Origin: Extensimonas perlucida
Lineage (GTDB): Bacteria > Pseudomonadota > Gammaproteobacteria > Burkholderiales > Burkholderiaceae_C
DNA: 64,000 nt
Assembly: GCF_007655255.1 (NCBI RefSeq)
Contig: NZ_VMYE01000001.1
Location: 372,001-436,000, forward strand
Direction of reading: 5' to 3'
Below the pieces are notes generated by a model. The model did no database searches. It saw only the letters and a list, made by a program, of their open reading frames with translations, and was not told where the DNA came from. Within the stretch, counting starts at the first letter, position 1. The number at the start of each line of letters is the position of its first letter. Positions 47,501 to 54,874 of the stretch are shown piece by piece. Both the position numbers and the translations under genes were made by a program.

Positions 47501-48239
47501 TGCAACTGCGGTGTCTGCGACCGCTGCGGCACCCGATAGCGCGCAGCACCAGGACACAGCCGCCGAGCAGGCGTCGCCCGAAGCGCCCGCGGGCACTGCC
47601 GAAAGCCAGACTTTTGTGCTGCCCGAGCTGCCCGCCTTTGCGCAGGCCGAGTCTGCGTACGGGACCATGGGGGCTGGCGCGGTGCCAAGCCCTGTTTCCA
47701 GCGTCGTCCTCGATCCCCCGCAGGGGCCGGACAGCACCGCAGCGAATGACCCCGCGGCGCGCCTGGGCAATGCCATGCACGAGTTGCTCGAACAAGCCGG
47801 CGTCGCGAGCGCGCTGCAGCTGCAGACCTGGCGCCGCGCGGGCTGGCCCGCGGTGCGGCTCGCGCTGCTTGCGCAAACACACGGCCTGAGCCTGGCCGCC
47901 GCCACGCAGGCGGCCGCGCTCGCGCAGCGCATCCTTGCGGGCGGCGGCGCCTGGGCTTGGGAGCCGGACGGCATCGCGCAGGCCGCGAACGAGGTGCCGC
48001 TGCACTACCAGGGCCAGAGCCTGCGCCTGGACCGCCTCGTCTATCGCCACAGCCCGGCGGAGCTCGCGGGCTGGTGGGTGCTCGACTACAAAAGCGCCGC
48101 CGCACCCGAGCAGCAGGCCGATTTGCTCTCACAACTGAAGCATTACCGCGAGGCGGTGAAAGCCTTGGTGGCACCAGCGGGCGATGTATCCGTGTACGCG
48201 GCTTTTCTCAGTGGGGACGGGCGCGTGGTGGTGGTGTAG
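44520..48239 (+). CDS. AddA-like UvrD helicase-nuclease
   Basis: A 1239-residue superfamily 1A helicase with nuclease domain. Visible motifs are Walker A EACAGAGKTWMLVSRML (near residue 55), motif II HLLIDEFQDTNPLQW, motif III VGDPKQSIYRFRRAEP, motif V LTVHGAKGLEADCVLLLD, VAMTRAR, and a C-terminal nuclease LDYKSAAAPEQQ. Two low-complexity linkers interrupt it: Gly/Ser-rich near residues 555-590 and Ala/Ser/Thr-rich near 970-1010 with a 15-bp tandem repeat. The ATG overlaps the partner stop (ATGA). RecBCD-like processing of DNA ends is expected; no RecD is present. Confidence 0.9.
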   Translation: MTSKPTEMEPSDKKADADTLLPEQAAYEHNGRHVERAEFYAIACDPRRSVAVEACAGAGKTWMLVSRMLRALLEGCAPHEILAITFTKKAAGEMRQRLQEWLQQFAQLPPEALTQELIHRGLSPQAASNQREQLRNLYRHVLESARPVQIRTFHSWFAALLGTAPLAVLQEHGLPARFELLEDDAQAVREVWQPFLQAVAADAPLRADYEAVVATHGRTQTHKALAAVLAKRVEFDLADAAGVVAASVPHFAQMFAPLQAFEEPAQALAQPEALARWQAWAKALAAERNKTPQKAAAAIVDALARADLDARLDRLRKALFVASADRLSNHLQKFAAAQEAEAELQMLLRARRQHAAWQHQQRMARLTRCLLAQFAALKRARGWVDMNDVERMAQRMLADPVLSGWVQERLDARVRHLLIDEFQDTNPLQWQALHAWLSGYAGAGGGAAPSVFIVGDPKQSIYRFRRAEPQVFVAAQDFVRTALGGDLLSCDHTRRNARRVLAAVNQVMQAAQVQGHTSGFRAHSTESAEAGRLLRLPPVTASADAQASDMQDGAKAGEGAEGGMKSGGESGGASSGASAVEGQDALPASAQAPAQSAAETQPLPQPEWRDSLTTPRHTPEESLRLRECAQAAQWVAAQIESGTPPREVLVLAQKRDRLGFMEEALRALHIPCVQPEKADLYDAPAVQDMVALLDALVSPGNDLALARALKSPLFGLADEQLVRLACLRRAPAQAASSWFELLQKEELLTQDGRTLGPILMQYQGWVRSLPPHDALHAIYTHGDVLARFAAAAPAAQRQLVQAQLRALLGAALQHAGGRYLTPYAFVRAMKKGGVPAPLRADLQAVRLLTVHGAKGLEADCVLLLDCDAPAQKAESMGVLIDWPGAQAAPRRLVFLAKESEPPPSAEETLAAELQARLREERNKLYVAMTRARRCLVLSATQTSRSASDSWWKQIGAAAAGLLEDVAPEALHAPAAASASVAPASDAAVSATAVSATAVSATAAAPDSAQHQDTAAEQASPEAPAGTAESQTFVLPELPAFAQAESAYGTMGAGAVPSPVSSVVLDPPQGPDSTAANDPAARLGNAMHELLEQAGVASALQLQTWRRAGWPAVRLALLAQTHGLSLAAATQAAALAQRILAGGGAWAWEPDGIAQAANEVPLHYQGQSLRLDRLVYRHSPAELAGWWVLDYKSAAAPEQQADLLSQLKHYREAVKALVAPAGDVSVYAAFLSGDGRVVVV
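47478..47522 (+). repeat. 15-bp tandem repeat in the addA-like gene
   Basis: GCGGTGTCTGCAACT is present twice exactly (47478-47492, 47493-47507) and once with two changes (47508-47522). It encodes Ala-Val-Ser-Ala-Thr repeats in a linker, so copy-number change would keep the frame. Confidence 0.85.
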
Positions 48240-48275
48240 CTTGGCCGCGTCGAGGCGCAGCAAGCAACCACTGGG

Positions 48276-48488
48276 CTACAGGTCTCCCGGAGTGATGCCG
48301 GTATGTTTGGCGATGCGCGCGAGCATCCGCGGACCGATTTCTTCGCCGTCGTGAAAGGCGAAGACGAAATCTGGACATCCCTCGCGAGCCAAGGTGCGGT
48401 GAGAACCCGACTGCCGTTTGATCCTCCAGCCCATGCCAAGCAACACCGTAAGCAGACGCCTGGCCTTGATGGACGGCCATTGGCTCAT
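48276..48488 (-). CDS. hicA: HicA-family toxin (mRNA interferase)
   Basis: A 70-residue dsRNA-binding-fold toxin: KARRLLTVLLGMGWRIKRQSGSHRTL with the catalytic His in GSHR, then a strand and LARIAKHTGITPGDL. HicA cleaves mRNA and tmRNA. Its start overlaps the hicB stop by four bases on the same strand, giving a hicB-hicA order (antitoxin first), less common than the E. coli order. It lies convergent to the addA-like gene, 36 bp away. Confidence 0.9.
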   Translation of the reverse strand: MSQWPSIKARRLLTVLLGMGWRIKRQSGSHRTLAREGCPDFVFAFHDGEEIGPRMLARIAKHTGITPGDL

Positions 48489-48694
48489 GCGGCGATGGGG
48501 ATGGAAATATGGATGGGAACGGGGCGAGCCTCGCTGTTTTCGAGGCGCTCGGCCAGTGTGCGCAGAGCCAGTATTTCAGCCTTGGCCATGGCTTGCTCGG
48601 CGGTGTTGCCGTAGCACAGGACGCCCGGTAGCTGAGGCACCTCGGCAATCCAGCGACCGTCGGTTTCTTCTTCGCATTCGATGCTGAAATTCAT
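48485..48694 (-). CDS. hicB: HicB-family antitoxin
   Basis: A 69-residue antitoxin with the partial RNase-H fold: IECEEETDGRWIAEVPQLPGVLCYGNTAEQA-type beta-beta-beta-alpha start (about residues 5-35), then KAEILALRTLAERLE. It neutralises HicA. No C-terminal ribbon-helix-helix is present, so autoregulation may use another surface. It overlaps hicA and lies 8 bp from the mepK-like gene on the same strand. Confidence 0.88.
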   Translation of the reverse strand: MNFSIECEEETDGRWIAEVPQLPGVLCYGNTAEQAMAKAEILALRTLAERLENSEARPVPIHISIPIAA

Positions 48695-48702
48695 GATTCA
48701 CC

Positions 48703-49272
48703 TCACCAGCGCCGCACCGGCCCCGTGTCCAAGTGCACGAACTGCTCGCCCGGGTAAAAACCCACGCCGCCCTGGCGCAGCGAGAGTGCGGCGTCGCGCA
48801 GGTCGGTGAGCGGCACGCCGGGCAGACGCACGTCTATGGCCTTGCCGACCATGTGCAGGCTGTGCTTGGCCACGCCGCCGCTGCGCGTGTTGCGCAGGGT
48901 GTTGTTGGTGGCGGGGCTGCGGTAGCCCGAGATCACCTCGAAGGGCTGCTGTGTGCCAAGCTCCTGGCGCACCAGGTGCAGCAGGTTGAAGAGCTGCGGG
49001 TCCATGCTGCCGATGGCACCGCTGTAGTGGTCGCGCAGAAAGTGGTTCAGGCTGAACAGCGCCTCGGGCACGAACTGGTCGTTGAGCGCATACACCAGCG
49101 CCAGGCGCTCGCCCGTGTGCGTGTGGTGAAACGACAGCTGGCGTGCATCCGGAACGCTCGCGAACGCGCGCGGCGCCTGTGGCAACACGGCGCCGGCGAG
49201 CAGCCACCGGCCCAGGCCAAGGAGGCGGCGGCGCGTGGGGTGACTGGTGGATGGGGGCGGCGGAATGGGCAT
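48703..49272 (-). CDS. MepK/YcbK-like M15 peptidase (DUF882)
   Basis: A 189-residue exported protein with a twin-arginine-like signal (TRRRLLGLGRWLLAGAV). The DUF882/M15 domain has FEVISGYRSPATNNTL, the zinc ligands in HSLHMVGKAIDVRL (His, Asp) and the terminal VHLDTGPVRRW (His). The E. coli relative MepK cleaves 3-3 and 4-3 peptidoglycan cross-links. The ATG at 49272 has an AGGA site upstream; a GTG at 49305 is an alternative. It lies directly downstream of an LdtD-like transpeptidase, which makes 3-3 links, so the two form a make-and-cut pair as in E. coli ycbB-ycbK. Confidence 0.87.
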   Translation of the reverse strand: MPIPPPPSTSHPTRRRLLGLGRWLLAGAVLPQAPRAFASVPDARQLSFHHTHTGERLALVYALNDQFVPEALFSLNHFLRDHYSGAIGSMDPQLFNLLHLVRQELGTQQPFEVISGYRSPATNNTLRNTRSGGVAKHSLHMVGKAIDVRLPGVPLTDLRDAALSLRQGGVGFYPGEQFVHLDTGPVRRW

Positions 49273-49314
49273 GGCGGTTTCCTGATCGAAAAGCGGGTTC
49301 TCCACGTTCTTTTT

Positions 49315-51024
49315 CTATGGCGCGATGTGCGGTACGGGCAGCGGCGCAGCGCGGCGTTGTTCAGTCTGTGCACGCAGTGCCTGGGCCAGCAGTCGGTCGT
49401 GGCCATAGAGGTCGGCGAGGAAATATACCTTGCCTTGCTGGATGACCGTGGTGATGTAGGCAATCACCACCGGAATGGGCTCCGCCAGGCGGATGGTGCT
49501 GGACTTGCCCGCGGCCATGGCTTCGCGGATGCGTTCCTCGGGCCAGGCGGGGTCGTTTTGCAGCACGAAGCGCGCCAGTGCCACCGGGTCTTCGACGCGG
49601 ATGCAGCCGTGGCTGAAGTCGCGCCGCGGGCGTGCGAACAATTGCGTCGCCGGCGTGTGGTGCAGGTAGATGTTGCTGTTGTTGGGGAAGATGAACTTGA
49701 TGTCGCCCAGCGCGTTGCGCGGCCCGGGGCGCTGGCGGATGCGCATCTGGCCGCGCAGCACGGCGTCGAGGTAGGCCGGCGCGAGCGCGGTGTGCACGCG
49801 GCCTTGGGCATCGACGAACTCGAAACCTTCGCGCGCGAAGTAGCCCGGGTCGCGGCGCAGGCGCGGGATGGTTTCGCTGCGCGCGATCGAGGGCGGGATG
49901 TTCCAGTACGGGCTGAACTCGATGAAGCGCATGTCCTCGTCGAACAAGGGTGTGCGTGTGTCGAGCGCCTTGCCCACGATCACCTTCATGCGCAGGCGCA
50001 GCACGATGCGGTCATTTTGCTGCTCATAGGCGCGCAGCATGAATTCGGGCACGTTGATCACGATCATGCGCGGGCCGCGCAGCAGCGGTGTCCAGCGCAG
50101 GCGCTCCATGGTCAGCGCGATCTGCTGCGCGCGCGCGGCGGGTGGCACGTCGAGCGCTGCCAGCGTGGCCTGGCCGATCACGCCGTCGGGCTCGAGCGCG
50201 TGGCGTTCCTGGAACAGTTTGATGCCGTTTTGCACGCTTTCATCGTAGCGCGCGGGTACGGCGGTGTCCGGTGGCAGGTCGCCCAGGGCCACGAGGCGCT
50301 GCACGAGCAGCGGCAGCCCGGCCCACTCCTGGCCCAGATCGAGTTTGGGATTGCGGCTGGCTTTGCGCGCCGCAGCCTTCGCCGCAGTCTTGGAGGGTGT
50401 GGACGTCGCAGGAGCCGGCAAAGGCGGCAGCGGCGCGGCCCAGGCGGGGTGCGCACCGAGCGCGCGGTACTGCGCGAGCGCGCTGCGCAGCTGGGCGTAT
50501 TGCGGCAGCTGCGGTGCCGCGGCGCGCACGCCGGCGTGCAGGCTGGGGGCAGCGAGCGCCTGCTGCAACAGCTGCGCCGGGTCGGTGCGCGTGGGGGCGG
50601 GCAGGCTGTAGTCCTGGTGCACGGCGCGCGGATCGACGCGGCCCGAGTGCAGGTCGCTCAGGTAGCGCTGCAGTGCGGCGCTGAGTGCGTCTTCGAGCTG
50701 CCGCGCCGTGGCCTCATGCAGCACTACGCCCTGCGCAGCGGTACTGATGGCCTGCGCAAGTGCCGTGGCACTGTAATCCTCAGGTTCTAGCCCTTCGCTT
50801 GCGGCGTCGGCAAGAATTTCCACGGCCTCGTGGGCGCGCGCGGTGGGGCGACCCTCGGTCAACCACGGCGCAGCCTGCGTAGGGAGGCTGCAGGCCCAGA
50901 GCCACAGGGCCAGCAGCGCAAACTGCCAGCCGCCGTGCCGGCCGTCATGCCGGCTTACGGGCCCTTTGCAAAACAAGGACTTGCGCCGAGAGGAATCGGA
51001 GAACTGGCTGGAGGGGCAATGCAT
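49315..51024 (-). CDS. LdtD/YcbB-like L,D-transpeptidase
   Basis: A large periplasmic L,D-transpeptidase of about 569 residues. After a hydrophobic signal (FALLALWLWACSLPTQA) come a scaffold domain, a peptidoglycan-binding-like domain (QNGIKLFQERHALEPDGVIG) and the YkuD catalytic domain with IVINVPEFMLRAYE and the nucleophile motif DFSHGCIRVEDP (Cys). It makes 3-3 cross-links. The start is uncertain: ATG 51024 gives a long N-region, ATG 51093 is longer and TTG 50976 shorter. It is followed 42 bp later by the MepK-like gene. Confidence 0.87.
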   Translation of the reverse strand: MHCPSSQFSDSSRRKSLFCKGPVSRHDGRHGGWQFALLALWLWACSLPTQAAPWLTEGRPTARAHEAVEILADAASEGLEPEDYSATALAQAISTAAQGVVLHEATARQLEDALSAALQRYLSDLHSGRVDPRAVHQDYSLPAPTRTDPAQLLQQALAAPSLHAGVRAAAPQLPQYAQLRSALAQYRALGAHPAWAAPLPPLPAPATSTPSKTAAKAAARKASRNPKLDLGQEWAGLPLLVQRLVALGDLPPDTAVPARYDESVQNGIKLFQERHALEPDGVIGQATLAALDVPPAARAQQIALTMERLRWTPLLRGPRMIVINVPEFMLRAYEQQNDRIVLRLRMKVIVGKALDTRTPLFDEDMRFIEFSPYWNIPPSIARSETIPRLRRDPGYFAREGFEFVDAQGRVHTALAPAYLDAVLRGQMRIRQRPGPRNALGDIKFIFPNNSNIYLHHTPATQLFARPRRDFSHGCIRVEDPVALARFVLQNDPAWPEERIREAMAAGKSSTIRLAEPIPVVIAYITTVIQQGKVYFLADLYGHDRLLAQALRAQTEQRRAAPLPVPHIAP

Positions 51025-51155
51025 GAGGCAGCGAGGGGCTGGAGCCGCAGCGATGGCAAAAGCCTTGCGCTGGGGGAAAAGCCCCTGGCGCATGGAAAAC
51101 CGAACCTGCGCACGCAAAGGGCGCAAGGCGGAAAAAAAGGGAAAGGAAGAAAGGT

Positions 51156-51248
51156 GACGAGCCTGACCCCGGCACTGGCTCCACGGTGAGGGCTGCTTGG
51201 TTCCCCACCTGACCCGGTTGGCCGCTTCACCATGCGAGGAGGCCCGTC
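51156..51248 (-). ncRNA. ffs: Signal recognition particle 4.5S RNA (small type)
   Basis: On the minus strand a 93-nt RNA starts GACGGGCC, ends GGCTCGTC (these eight bases pair), and contains GGGTCAGGTGGGGAACC then AAGCAGCC, the conserved Ffh-binding symmetric and asymmetric loops. A T-rich tract follows (CTTTCCCTTTTTTTCC at about 51131-51146), fitting termination. It is directly upstream of dnaX on the opposite strand, as in many proteobacteria. It targets membrane proteins with Ffh. Confidence 0.92.
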
Positions 51249-51283
51249 GCCGGCGATTGTAGCCTGCCCGTAGAATCGGCCGC

Positions 51284-53272
51284 ATGTCCTACGTCGTGCT
51301 CGCCCGCAAGTACCGCCCGCGCAACTTTTCTGAAATGGTGGGGCAGGAGCACGTGGTGCAGGCCCTGCGCAACGCGCTCACGCAGCAGCGCCTGCACCAC
51401 GCCTACCTGTTCACGGGCACGCGCGGCGTGGGCAAGACCACGGTGTCGCGCATTCTGGCCAAGTCGCTCAACTGCCAGGGGGCGGACGGGCAGGGCGGCA
51501 TCACGGCCAGTCCGTGCGGCGTGTGTGCGGCCTGCACGGCGATCGACAGCGGCCGCTTCGTCGATTACACCGAGCTCGACGCGGCCTCGAACCGCGGCGT
51601 CGAGGAGGTGCAGGCGCTGCTCGAGCAAGCCGTTTACAAGCCGGTGCAGGGGCGCTTCAAGGTCTTCATGATCGACGAAGTGCACATGCTCACGAACACG
51701 GCCTTCAACGCCATGCTCAAGACGCTGGAGGAGCCGCCCGAGTACCTCAAGTTCGTGCTCGCCACCACCGACCCGCAAAAAGTGCCCGTCACGGTGCTCT
51801 CGCGCTGCCTGCAGTTCAACCTGCGGCCCATGGCGCCCGAGACGGTGCAGGGGCATTTGGCGCAGGTGCTCGCGGCAGAAAACGTGCCCGCCGAGCCGCA
51901 GGCGCTGCGCCTGCTCGCGCGCGCCGCGCGCGGCTCCATGCGCGACGCGCTCTCGCTGACTGACCAGGCGATCGCCTACGGCAGCGGGCAGCTGCAGGAA
52001 GCCGCGGTGCGCCAGATGCTGGGCAGCGTCGATCGCAGCTACGTCTTTCGCCTGATCGATGCGCTGGCGCAGGGCGACGGCCGCGCGGTGGTGGAAACGT
52101 CCGAGGCGCTGCGCCTGCATGGCCTCTCGGCCGCTTCCACCCTCGAAGAAATGAGCGCCGTGCTGCAGCGCATGGCGGTGCTGCAGGCCGTGCCGCAAAT
52201 GGCCGCCGCCGTCGATGCGCAAGACCCCGAGGCCATCGAAACCGCGCGCCTGGCCGCGCTGCTGCCGGCCGACGAAACCCAGCTGCTCTACAGCCTGTGC
52301 CTGCACGGCCGCGCCGAGCTGGGCCTCGCGCCCGACGAATACGCCGCGCTCACCATGGTGCTGCTGCGCCTGCTGGCTTTCAAACCGGCCGGCGGCACTG
52401 GCGGTGCCGCCCACGCGGAAAAAAAAACACTGACGCCGCCTGATGCCGCCGCGCGCGCGCCTGCTGCAGCGGCGCCGATGCCGCCGGCTGCTGCGCCAAA
52501 CTTCAAGCCAAAAGAGGCTCTAGCGCCCATTCCACCTGCGCAAGCAGCTATCGATGTGGGAGTGAATGGAGCGTCGGTGCAGCATGCCGCTGCGACGCCT
52601 GCCGGCAATGCCCCTGCGGAGCCTGCTGCGCTTTCCGATATAGAGCAAAAAACGCCTCTAAGGCAGATGGATACAGCGCAAGCAGCTCCTCCCGTCATAG
52701 CAATTCCGGTGCGCCACATGGCCGAGCCGGTGAGCCCGCGTTTGCAACCCAGGGTGCCCACGGTGCCAGAAGCCATGCCCGAACCCGCGCCTACGGCGGC
52801 ACCACCCTTGGCCAGCGCCACCAGCAATGCCACGGCGGCCGCTCCAGCGCCGATCGTGGCAGGCGCGCGTGGTGTGGCGGGCGAAGGTAGTGAGGATGGC
52901 GACGTCTGGCACGCCGCGGTGCAGCAGCTCGTGGCCAGCGAGACCATCGGCGCGCTCGTGCGCGAGCTGGCCTTGCAGGCGCAGCTCGTGGCGCGTGATG
53001 GCCGCCATTGGCATTTGCGCGTGGAGCGCGAGGCGCTGAATCAGTCCACGGCGCGCGAGCGCCTGCGCAGTGCGCTCGAAGCCGCGGGCTACGCCAGCCA
53101 GATCAGCGTGGAGGTGGGCCTCGTCACGGACAGCCCGGCGCGCCGCAACGCCGCCGCCGCGAGCGCGCGCCAGCGCGAGGCCGAGGCCATCGTCATGAAC
53201 GACCCTTACGTGCAGACACTGCAGCGCGCGTTCGGCGCGAAAATCGTGCCCGGCAGCATCCGGCCGGCCTGA
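51284..53272 (+). CDS. dnaX: DNA polymerase III subunit tau/gamma
   Basis: DnaX is the clamp-loader ATPase that also ties the two polymerases and the helicase together. The 662-residue tau has Walker [17 protein letters not shown], the zinc module (CQG, CGVCAAC), Walker [11 protein letters not shown] and the SRC arginine finger ([13 protein letters not shown]). Domains I-III end near residue 365; an Ala/Pro-rich linker and a C-terminal polymerase-contact region follow. A nine-A run at codons 379-382 could direct synthesis of a shorter gamma form of 386 residues. It heads a cluster with ybaB and recR. Confidence 0.96.
   Translation: MSYVVLARKYRPRNFSEMVGQEHVVQALRNALTQQRLHHAYLFTGTRGVGKTTVSRILAKSLNCQGADGQGGITASPCGVCAACTAIDSGRFVDYTELDAASNRGVEEVQALLEQAVYKPVQGRFKVFMIDEVHMLTNTAFNAMLKTLEEPPEYLKFVLATTDPQKVPVTVLSRCLQFNLRPMAPETVQGHLAQVLAAENVPAEPQALRLLARAARGSMRDALSLTDQAIAYGSGQLQEAAVRQMLGSVDRSYVFRLIDALAQGDGRAVVETSEALRLHGLSAASTLEEMSAVLQRMAVLQAVPQMAAAVDAQDPEAIETARLAALLPADETQLLYSLCLHGRAELGLAPDEYAALTMVLLRLLAFKPAGGTGGAAHAEKKTLTPPDAAARAPAAAAPMPPAAAPNFKPKEALAPIPPAQAAIDVGVNGASVQHAAATPAGNAPAEPAALSDIEQKTPLRQMDTAQAAPPVIAIPVRHMAEPVSPRLQPRVPTVPEAMPEPAPTAAPPLASATSNATAAAPAPIVAGARGVAGEGSEDGDVWHAAVQQLVASETIGALVRELALQAQLVARDGRHWHLRVEREALNQSTARERLRSALEAAGYASQISVEVGLVTDSPARRNAAAASARQREAEAIVMNDPYVQTLQRAFGAKIVPGSIRPA
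52419..52427 (+). promoter_or_regulatory. A9 slippage site, candidate for gamma-subunit synthesis
   Basis: Nine consecutive A residues lie in frame as GAA AAA AAA ACA. A -1 slip would read AAC ACT GAC GCC GCC and stop at TGA 52441-52443; a +1 slip stops at TGA 52431-52433. GC-rich DNA that could fold into a stem follows at once. The position is just after ATPase domain III, where other dnaX genes recode. Confidence 0.7.
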
Positions 53273-53330
53273 CGAAAAGCCGCCGCGATCCACTTCCCCT
53301 CTCCATTTTTTCATTCGCAAAGGAAATTCC

Positions 53331-53654
53331 ATGTTCAACAAAGGACAGCTCGCCGGCCTCATGAAGCAGGCCCAGGCCATGCAGGACAACCTCAAGAAGG
53401 CGCAGGAGGAGCTTGCGCAGATCGAAGTCGAGGGTGAATCGGGCGCGGGCCTGGTCAAGGTGCTCATGACCTGCAAGCATGACGTCAAGCGCATCACCAT
53501 AGACCCGAGCCTGCTCGCCGAAGACAAGGACCTGCTCGAAGACCTGGTGGCCGCGGCCTTCAACGCCGCTGTGCGCAAGGCCGAAGAGACCTCGGCCGAG
53601 AAAATGGGCAAGCTCACCGCCGGATTGCCCGGTGGGATGAAGTTCCCTTTTTAA
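53331..53654 (+). CDS. ybaB: YbaB/EbfC nucleoid-associated protein
   Basis: A 107-residue DNA-binding dimer with the tweezer fold: [21 protein letters not shown], then [21 protein letters not shown] and [22 protein letters not shown]. The conserved N-terminal helix and C-terminal [10 protein letters not shown] tail fit the family. It follows dnaX by 58 bp and precedes recR, the classic dnaX-ybaB-recR arrangement linked to DNA repair. Confidence 0.95.
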   Translation: MFNKGQLAGLMKQAQAMQDNLKKAQEELAQIEVEGESGAGLVKVLMTCKHDVKRITIDPSLLAEDKDLLEDLVAAAFNAAVRKAEETSAEKMGKLTAGLPGGMKFPF

Positions 53655-53722
53655 TTCGATAGCTGCTAGCGCTTGACCTATCTGCCTTTGCGCGCGTTTT
53701 CTTCTGATTTTTTGCAGTACGC

Positions 53723-54313
53723 ATGACCCAATCCCATGCGCTCGATGCGCTGATCCAGTCCTTGCGACGCCTGCCGGGCGTGGGCGTCAAGTCGGCCACG
53801 CGCATGGCTTTTCACCTGCTGCAGCACGACCGCGCAGGCGCCGAGCAGCTTGCGCGTGCGCTCGAAGACGCCGTGCGCTCGGTGCACCACTGCGCGCGCT
53901 GCCACACTTTCACTGAAGCTGAAGTCTGTAGCACCTGCCTGGATCCGCAGCGCGACGCCACACGGCTGTGCGTGGTCGAGACGCCGGCTGACCAGGCGGC
54001 GCTCGAGCGCACCGGCGCGTTTCGCGGGCGCTACTTCGTGCTGCTGGGGCGCCTCAGCCCGCTCGACGGCGTGGGGCCGCAGGAGATCGGCCTGCAGGAG
54101 CTGATCGCGCGCGCGAGTGACGGCGTGGTGCAGGAAGTCATCCTCGCCACGAGTTTTACCGCCGAAGGCGAGGCCACGGCGCATGTGCTCAGCGAGGCGC
54201 TGCAGCGCCGCGGCGTGCGCGTCACGCGCTTGGCGCGCGGCGTGCCCGTGGGCAGCGAGCTCGAATACGTGGACCTGGGCACCATCGCGCACGCGCTCGC
54301 CGACCGGCGCTGA
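53723..54313 (+). CDS. recR: Recombination protein RecR
   Basis: RecR acts with RecF and RecO to load RecA at single-strand gaps. The 196-residue protein has the N-terminal helix-hairpin-helix [20 protein letters not shown], the zinc-finger cysteines [16 protein letters not shown], a TOPRIM domain ([17 protein letters not shown]; the ring-forming loop) and a C-terminal [19 protein letters not shown] Walker-B-like tail. It ends the dnaX-ybaB-recR group, 68 bp after ybaB. Confidence 0.96.
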   Translation: MTQSHALDALIQSLRRLPGVGVKSATRMAFHLLQHDRAGAEQLARALEDAVRSVHHCARCHTFTEAEVCSTCLDPQRDATRLCVVETPADQAALERTGAFRGRYFVLLGRLSPLDGVGPQEIGLQELIARASDGVVQEVILATSFTAEGEATAHVLSEALQRRGVRVTRLARGVPVGSELEYVDLGTIAHALADRR

Positions 54314-54406
54314 GGGCGTTTTTTCTTCACGCAGCCGTGGTCACGGCGCAGGCGTCAGGCTTCTGGCAACATCGCCACCCCCGCAATGACACCCATGGAG
54401 GAGAAC

Positions 54407-54823
54407 ATGCCAACGACCGCCCACTTCACCCTGGCCTATTGGTGCGTGCTGATCGCGGCACTGCTGCCGCTGGTCTGCGCCACGCTCGCGAAAAAAGGCG
54501 GCTTCGGCCGCGCGCCGCAGGCCGGCGGCTACGACAACCACGCTCCGCGCGAATGGCTTGCGCGCCAGCAGGGCGCGGCTGCGCGTGCCAACGCTGCGCA
54601 GGCCAACACCTTCGAGGCGCTGCCGTTTTTCATCGGCGCGGTGATCATCGCGCACCAGCTCGGCGCGCGCCAGGGTTTGGTCGATGCGCTCGCGCTCGCC
54701 TTCATCGCGCTGCGCATCGTCTATATCTGGCTCTACGTGGCCGACAAGGCCATGGCGCGCAGCGCCGTGTGGACGCTGGCGCTCGCCGCGAACATCGCAA
54801 TCCTGTTCAGCGGCTACCGTTGA
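54407..54823 (+). CDS. MAPEG family membrane protein
   Basis: A 138-residue protein with four hydrophobic helices typical of MAPEG (eicosanoid/glutathione metabolism) proteins: HFTLAYWCVLIAALLPLVCA, then the RAxAAQANTFEALPFFIGAVI pattern (ARANAAQANTFEAL), ALAFIALRIVYIWLYVAD and a last helix. The ATG at 54407 is chosen because GGAGGAG lies 4-10 bases upstream; earlier ATGs at 54386 and 54395 would place the site inside the gene. The bacterial role is unknown. It converges with msbA. Confidence 0.88.
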   Translation: MPTTAHFTLAYWCVLIAALLPLVCATLAKKGGFGRAPQAGGYDNHAPREWLARQQGAAARANAAQANTFEALPFFIGAVIIAHQLGARQGLVDALALAFIALRIVYIWLYVADKAMARSAVWTLALAANIAILFSGYR

Positions 54824-54874
54824 GCGTCTGGGGGTCTGCGCGACGATGAACCCGCCAGCGTTGCGGCCTCGGGC

